Below, piece after piece: positions 60,371 to 64,000 of a DNA stretch of 64,000 bases (position 1 is the first letter of the stretch; each line of letters starts with the position of its first letter). The stretch comes from Mycolicibacterium celeriflavum (GTDB lineage: Bacteria; Actinomycetota; Actinomycetes; Mycobacteriales; Mycobacteriaceae), in contig NZ_AP022591.1 in the NCBI RefSeq assembly GCF_010731795.1, positions 3,224,001-3,288,000 on the forward strand, written 5' to 3'. Made by a program: the position numbers and the translations under genes. The notes under the pieces are model-generated. The model saw nothing but the letters and a program-made list of their open reading frames with translations, did not search any database and had not been told where the DNA came from.

Positions 60371-63214
60371 TTAAACGACGATGTTGACCAGGCGGCCGGC
60401 CACCACAATGACCTTTTTCGGTGTGGCACCGTCGATGAACGCCTGCACCTTCTCGTCGGCCAGCGCGGCCGCCTCCAGCGCGTCGGCATCCGCGTCGGCC
60501 GCGACCGTCACCCGGCCGCGCACCTTTCCATTGACCTGGACCGGATACTCGACGGTGTCCTCGACGAGATACTGCGGGTCGGCCACCGGGAACGGGCCGT
60601 GCGCCAGCGACAAGTCGTGGCCCAACCGCCGCCACAACTCCTCGGCCAGATGCGGGGCCAGCGGCGCCACCATCAGCACCAGCGGCTCGAGCGCCGCGCG
60701 CGCCGTCACCCCCTGCTTGGTCAAGTGGTTGGTGTACTCGATGAGCTTGGCCGCCGCGGTGTTGTTGCGCAGGTTCATGTAATCGTCCGAGACTCCGGCG
60801 ATGGTGCGGTGCAACAACTTCAGCGTCTCTTCGTCGATCGCCTCATGCTCCGAGACGCGCTTTGCGCCGGTGCTCTCGTCGACCACCAACCGCCACACCC
60901 GCTGCAGGAACCGGTACGCGCCGACGACGTCCTTGGTCGCCCATGGCCGCGACGCCTCCAATGGGCCCATCGACATCTCGTACACCCGCAACGTGTCGGC
61001 ACCGTAGTTGTCGCAGATCTCGTCGGGTGACACCGAGTTCTTCAGGCTCTTGCCGATCTTGCCGAACTCCTGGAAGACCTCGGTCTCGCCGTCCGGTCCC
61101 GGCCAGTAGAACTTTCCTTCGCGCTCAACGACTTCCGCCGCCGGAACGTACGCCCCGCGCTCGTCGGTGTAGGCGAACGCCTGGATGTAGCCCTGGTTCA
61201 CCAGCCGGCGGAAAGGCTCGCGCGAACTGACGTGCCCGAGGTCGTAGAGCACCTTGTGCCAGAACCTGACATACAGCAGGTGCAGCACCGCGTGCTCGAC
61301 ACCGCCGACGTACAGGTCGACGCCACCGGGGTCGTCGGCGCCGTGTTCGGCGGGCCGCGGACCCATCCAGTAGGCCTCATTCTCCTTGGCGCACAGCTCT
61401 TCCTGGTTATGCGGGTCGGTATAGCGCAGCTCGTACCAGGAACTGGCGGCCCATTGCGGCATGACGTTGGTGTCGCGGGTGTAGGGCTTGAGTCCGTCGC
61501 CGAGATCCAGCTCCACGTGCACCCAGGAGGTCGCCTTGCCCAGCGGCGGCGACGGCACGCTGTCGGCGTCGTCGGGGTCGAACAGCACAGGCGAGTAGTC
61601 GGGTATATCGGGCAACTCGACCGGCAGCGCCGACTCGGGCAGCGGATGCGCGCGGCCGTTCTCGTCGTACACGATCGGAAACGGCTCACCCCAATACCTT
61701 TGCCGGGCGAACAGCCAATCGCGCAGCTTGTACTCCACCCGCGGCTGCGCGCGGCCGTCTGCCGCCAGCCGTGCGGTGATCGCCTCCTTGGCCGACGCGA
61801 CGCTCAACCCGTCGAGCTCACCGGAGTTCACGATCTCGCCGTCACCGCTGTACGCTGCCTGTGAAACATCGCCGCCGGCAACGACTTCCACGATCGGCAA
61901 GCCGAACTCGGTGGCGAACTCCCAGTCCCGCTGGTCATGTCCCGGCACCGCCATGATCGCCCCGGTGCCGTAACCCAGCAGCACATAGTCGGCGATGAAG
62001 ACTGGGACTCGTTGATCATTGGCGGGGTTCGTCGCATACGCGCCGAGGAACACGCCCGTCTTGGCCTTGTTCTCCTGACGTTCGAGGTCCGACTTCGCCG
62101 CGATCGCCGTGCGGTAGGCGGCGACGGCTTCGCCCGGTGTCGCCGCGCCGTACGTCCAGCGCTCATCGACGCCCGCCGGCCACTGGTCGGCGACCAGCCT
62201 GTCGACCAGTTCGTGTTCGGGCGCCAGCACCATGTACGTCGCGCCGAACAGCGTGTCCGGCCGGGTGGTGAACACCTCGATGTCGCCGGCGTCGGTGCCG
62301 AAGAGTACCGCCGCCCCGGTCGACCGGCCGATCCAGTTGCGCTGCATGGTTTTGACCTTCTCCGGCCAGTCCAGCAGTTCGAGGTCGTCGAGCAGGCGGT
62401 CCGAGTATGCGGTGATGCGCATCATCCACTGTCGCAACCGCTTCCGGAATACCGGGAAGTTTCCGCGCTCACTGCGGCCGTCGGCGGTGACCTCCTCGTT
62501 GGCCAGCACGGTGCCCAGTCCGGGGCACCAGTTCACCAGCGAGTCCGCCTGGTACACCAACCGGTACGAGTCGATGAGGTCGGCGCGCTCCCCCTCCGAG
62601 AGCGAGGCCCACGTTCGGCCGCCGTCGAGAGGACGTGCGCCGGATTCGAACTCGGCCACCAACTCCGCAATCGGCCTGGCCTTCTGCGCGGCCGCATCGA
62701 ACCACGCGTTGTAGATCTGCAGGAAGATCCACTGCGTCCACTTGTAATAGTCGGGGTCGGTGGTGGCGAAGCTGCGCCGCGAGTCGTGACCGAACCCCAA
62801 TCGTCCCAACTGGCGCTTGAAGTTGACGATGTTGGCTTCGGTCCGAATGCGGGGATGCGTCCCGGTCTGGATCGCGTACTGCTCGGCCGGTAGGCCGAAG
62901 GCGTCGAACCCCAACGCATGCAATACATTTCGCCCGCTCATCCGAAAGTACCTGGCGTAGACGTCGGTGGCGATGTAGCCCAGCGGATGTCCGACATGCA
63001 GACCCTCGCCCGACGGGTACGGGAACATGTCCTGGACGAACATCTTGTCGGCGGGCACCTGCGAACCGTCGGCCGGCGCCAACGAGCCGACGGGGTTCGG
63101 CACGTGGAAGGTCCCCGCTTCCGCCCACCGCTGTTGCCAGGTGCGCTCGATCTGCCCGGCCAACTCCGCGGTGTAGCGGTGCTGGGGGCTGTCGGTGGTC
63201 GGCGCGTCTGTCAC
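60371..63214 (-). CDS. leuS: Leucyl-tRNA synthetase
   Basis: Class I synthetase, 947 aa, GTG start. HIGH-type motif at residues 73-76 in [16 protein letters not shown]. The inserted editing domain contains [20 protein letters not shown]. The KMSKS loop appears as [16 protein letters not shown], a variant form of this motif. The C-terminal anticodon and tRNA-binding domains end [11 protein letters not shown]. It corresponds to Rv0041. It is divergent from the mtc28-like gene, and its transcript ends in the palindromic repeat. Confidence 0.97.
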   Translation of the reverse strand: MTDAPTTDSPQHRYTAELAGQIERTWQQRWAEAGTFHVPNPVGSLAPADGSQVPADKMFVQDMFPYPSGEGLHVGHPLGYIATDVYARYFRMSGRNVLHALGFDAFGLPAEQYAIQTGTHPRIRTEANIVNFKRQLGRLGFGHDSRRSFATTDPDYYKWTQWIFLQIYNAWFDAAAQKARPIAELVAEFESGARPLDGGRTWASLSEGERADLIDSYRLVYQADSLVNWCPGLGTVLANEEVTADGRSERGNFPVFRKRLRQWMMRITAYSDRLLDDLELLDWPEKVKTMQRNWIGRSTGAAVLFGTDAGDIEVFTTRPDTLFGATYMVLAPEHELVDRLVADQWPAGVDERWTYGAATPGEAVAAYRTAIAAKSDLERQENKAKTGVFLGAYATNPANDQRVPVFIADYVLLGYGTGAIMAVPGHDQRDWEFATEFGLPIVEVVAGGDVSQAAYSGDGEIVNSGELDGLSVASAKEAITARLAADGRAQPRVEYKLRDWLFARQRYWGEPFPIVYDENGRAHPLPESALPVELPDIPDYSPVLFDPDDADSVPSPPLGKATSWVHVELDLGDGLKPYTRDTNVMPQWAASSWYELRYTDPHNQEELCAKENEAYWMGPRPAEHGADDPGGVDLYVGGVEHAVLHLLYVRFWHKVLYDLGHVSSREPFRRLVNQGYIQAFAYTDERGAYVPAAEVVEREGKFYWPGPDGETEVFQEFGKIGKSLKNSVSPDEICDNYGADTLRVYEMSMGPLEASRPWATKDVVGAYRFLQRVWRLVVDESTGAKRVSEHEAIDEETLKLLHRTIAGVSDDYMNLRNNTAAAKLIEYTNHLTKQGVTARAALEPLVLMVAPLAPHLAEELWRRLGHDLSLAHGPFPVADPQYLVEDTVEYPVQVNGKVRGRVTVAADADADALEAAALADEKVQAFIDGATPKKVIVVAGRLVNIVV

Positions 63215-63390
63215 GTGAACAGGGTATAAGCACCCGGATCGCGGCTCGCCCGGCCACGGGTTGGTCTCGGTTGCGTTGCGGGGAAGTCAGAACACTGTTG
63301 CAGCTCGATTCCGACGCTGGTGGCCACGCTTCGCCCACCGATACAGTCAGCGCCTGACCCTCCCCGTGCTGTTCGAAAGGACCAACGCAG

Positions 63391-64000
63391 ATGATCGAGA
63401 TCGCCCCTCGCTGGCGGATTCTGGCCGCAGGTGTGGCCGCCGCCACCGCCGGCGTCCTCGGCTTCGCGGGCACGACCGCCTCGGCCGAACCCCTCGTACC
63501 GCAACCACCGCTACCCGCCCCCGCCACGGTCACCCAGACCGTCACGGTCGCGCCCAACGCGCAGGCCCTCACCCAACCCGGTGTGAGTTCGGCCACTGGA
63601 GTGGTGTCACCCGCGGCCAGCGCGTCTCCCGGCGTAGCCGCCGCGCCCGGCTTGGCCGCCGCGCCGGTACCCGCGCCGCCGGTCGCCACCATCCAACCCG
63701 CCCGTTCCGGCACGATGTTCGAATTCTTCGGCGAGAAGGGCGTGAAACTCGAACCGCAGTCCAGCCGCGACTTCAAGGCGCTCAACATCGTGCTGCCAAT
63801 GCCACGCGGCTGGGCGCACGTTCCCGACCCGAATGTGCCCGACGCGTTCGGCGTGATCGCCGACCGGGTTGGCGGCAACGGCCTCTACACGTCCAATGCG
63901 CAGGTGGTGGTGTACAAGCTGGTCGGCGACTTCGACCCCAAAGAGGCCATCAGCCACGGTTTCGTCGACAGCCAGCAGCGACCGGCCTGGCGCACCACCG
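63391..64000 (+). CDS. mtc28: Mtc28/LpqN-family proline-rich secreted antigen, 3' end outside window
   Basis: Begins at ATG 63391 and stays open to the window edge (203 codons seen). The signal peptide runs to about residue 34 (GFAGTTASAEP). A Pro/Ala/Val-rich segment follows. From about residue 110 the LpqN/LpqT/Mtc28 fold starts, with FEFFGEKGVKLEPQSSRDF, LPMPRGWAHVPDPNVPDAF and DRVGGNGLYTSNAQVVVYKL. M. tuberculosis Mtc28 (Rv0040c) lies next to leuS in the same arrangement. The function is unknown; it is a secreted antigen in M. tuberculosis. Confidence 0.9.
   Translation, partial: MIEIAPRWRILAAGVAAATAGVLGFAGTTASAEPLVPQPPLPAPATVTQTVTVAPNAQALTQPGVSSATGVVSPAASASPGVAAAPGLAAAPVPAPPVATIQPARSGTMFEFFGEKGVKLEPQSSRDFKALNIVLPMPRGWAHVPDPNVPDAFGVIADRVGGNGLYTSNAQVVVYKLVGDFDPKEAISHGFVDSQQRPAWRTT

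Noticed and set aside
1..64000. tRNA, rRNA or CRISPR array
   Set aside because: No cloverleaf with a TTCGA-type arm, no rRNA sequence and no regularly spaced direct repeats were seen.

Overview
The window is high-GC actinobacterial chromosome, almost certainly from a rapidly growing Mycobacterium (Mycolicibacterium). The strongest evidence is gene order. From about 39.6 kb to the right edge, the genes follow the M. tuberculosis Rv0040c-Rv0058 block in inverted orientation: dnaB, rplI, rpsR, ssb, rpsF, a GT87-type glycosyltransferase, ponA1, a DUF5318 gene, a DUF1707 protein, a PadR regulator, ino1, an Rv0045c-like hydrolase, an F420/LLM enzyme, GntR, MarR, leuS and mtc28. In M. tuberculosis this block lies within tens of kb of oriC. 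Three insertions interrupt the order here: a polar amino-acid ABC transporter between the GntR and MarR genes, a glucosylglycerate hydrolase plus SDR, and a DUF559 endonuclease-like gene flanked by two copies of one palindromic repeat.

The left 39 kb is accessory metabolic DNA lying between dnaB and a GH6 cellulase (celA1-like). In order it holds: a TetR fragment and the GH6 gene; a fused HadA/HadB-type dehydratase; a hydrolase/TetR divergent pair; a tctCBA tripartite tricarboxylate transporter; an AGCS symporter; a VapBC toxin-antitoxin pair; a TetR-DUF1214-sulfotransferase-oxidoreductase operon divergent from a sugar-type MFS transporter with a 22-bp palindrome between them; and a tightly overlapped operon of HSL esterase, di-iron oxygenase, Baeyer-Villiger-type monooxygenase and acyl-CoA dehydrogenase, which reads like an oxidative lipid or hydrocarbon route.

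Next come a DUF2786 gene, a TenA gene, a complete IS607-family transposon (serine recombinase TnpA plus TnpB) whose tnpB 3' end is packed with hairpins as expected of a guide (omega) RNA, a secreted protein, a RibD-type reductase, a GH3 beta-glucosidase, a broken ParE toxin, a DJ-1/PfpI protein, a VOC protein, a flavin reductase-like protein, a broken NTF2-like gene, an SDR/DapB-like/TetR operon, two secreted cell-wall-type proteins (DUF1906 and a coiled-coil M15-like protein), an Aquifex-type aconitase lacking one expected cluster cysteine, and a small secreted NlpC/P60-like protein.

Regulatory structure is visible at several points: three palindromic operators, a two-hairpin leader in front of rpsF that places the Shine-Dalgarno in a loop, DnaA-box-like motifs upstream of dnaB, and long perfect stem-loops after rplI, ino1, the Rv0045c homologue and leuS. 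No tRNA, rRNA or CRISPR array was seen.
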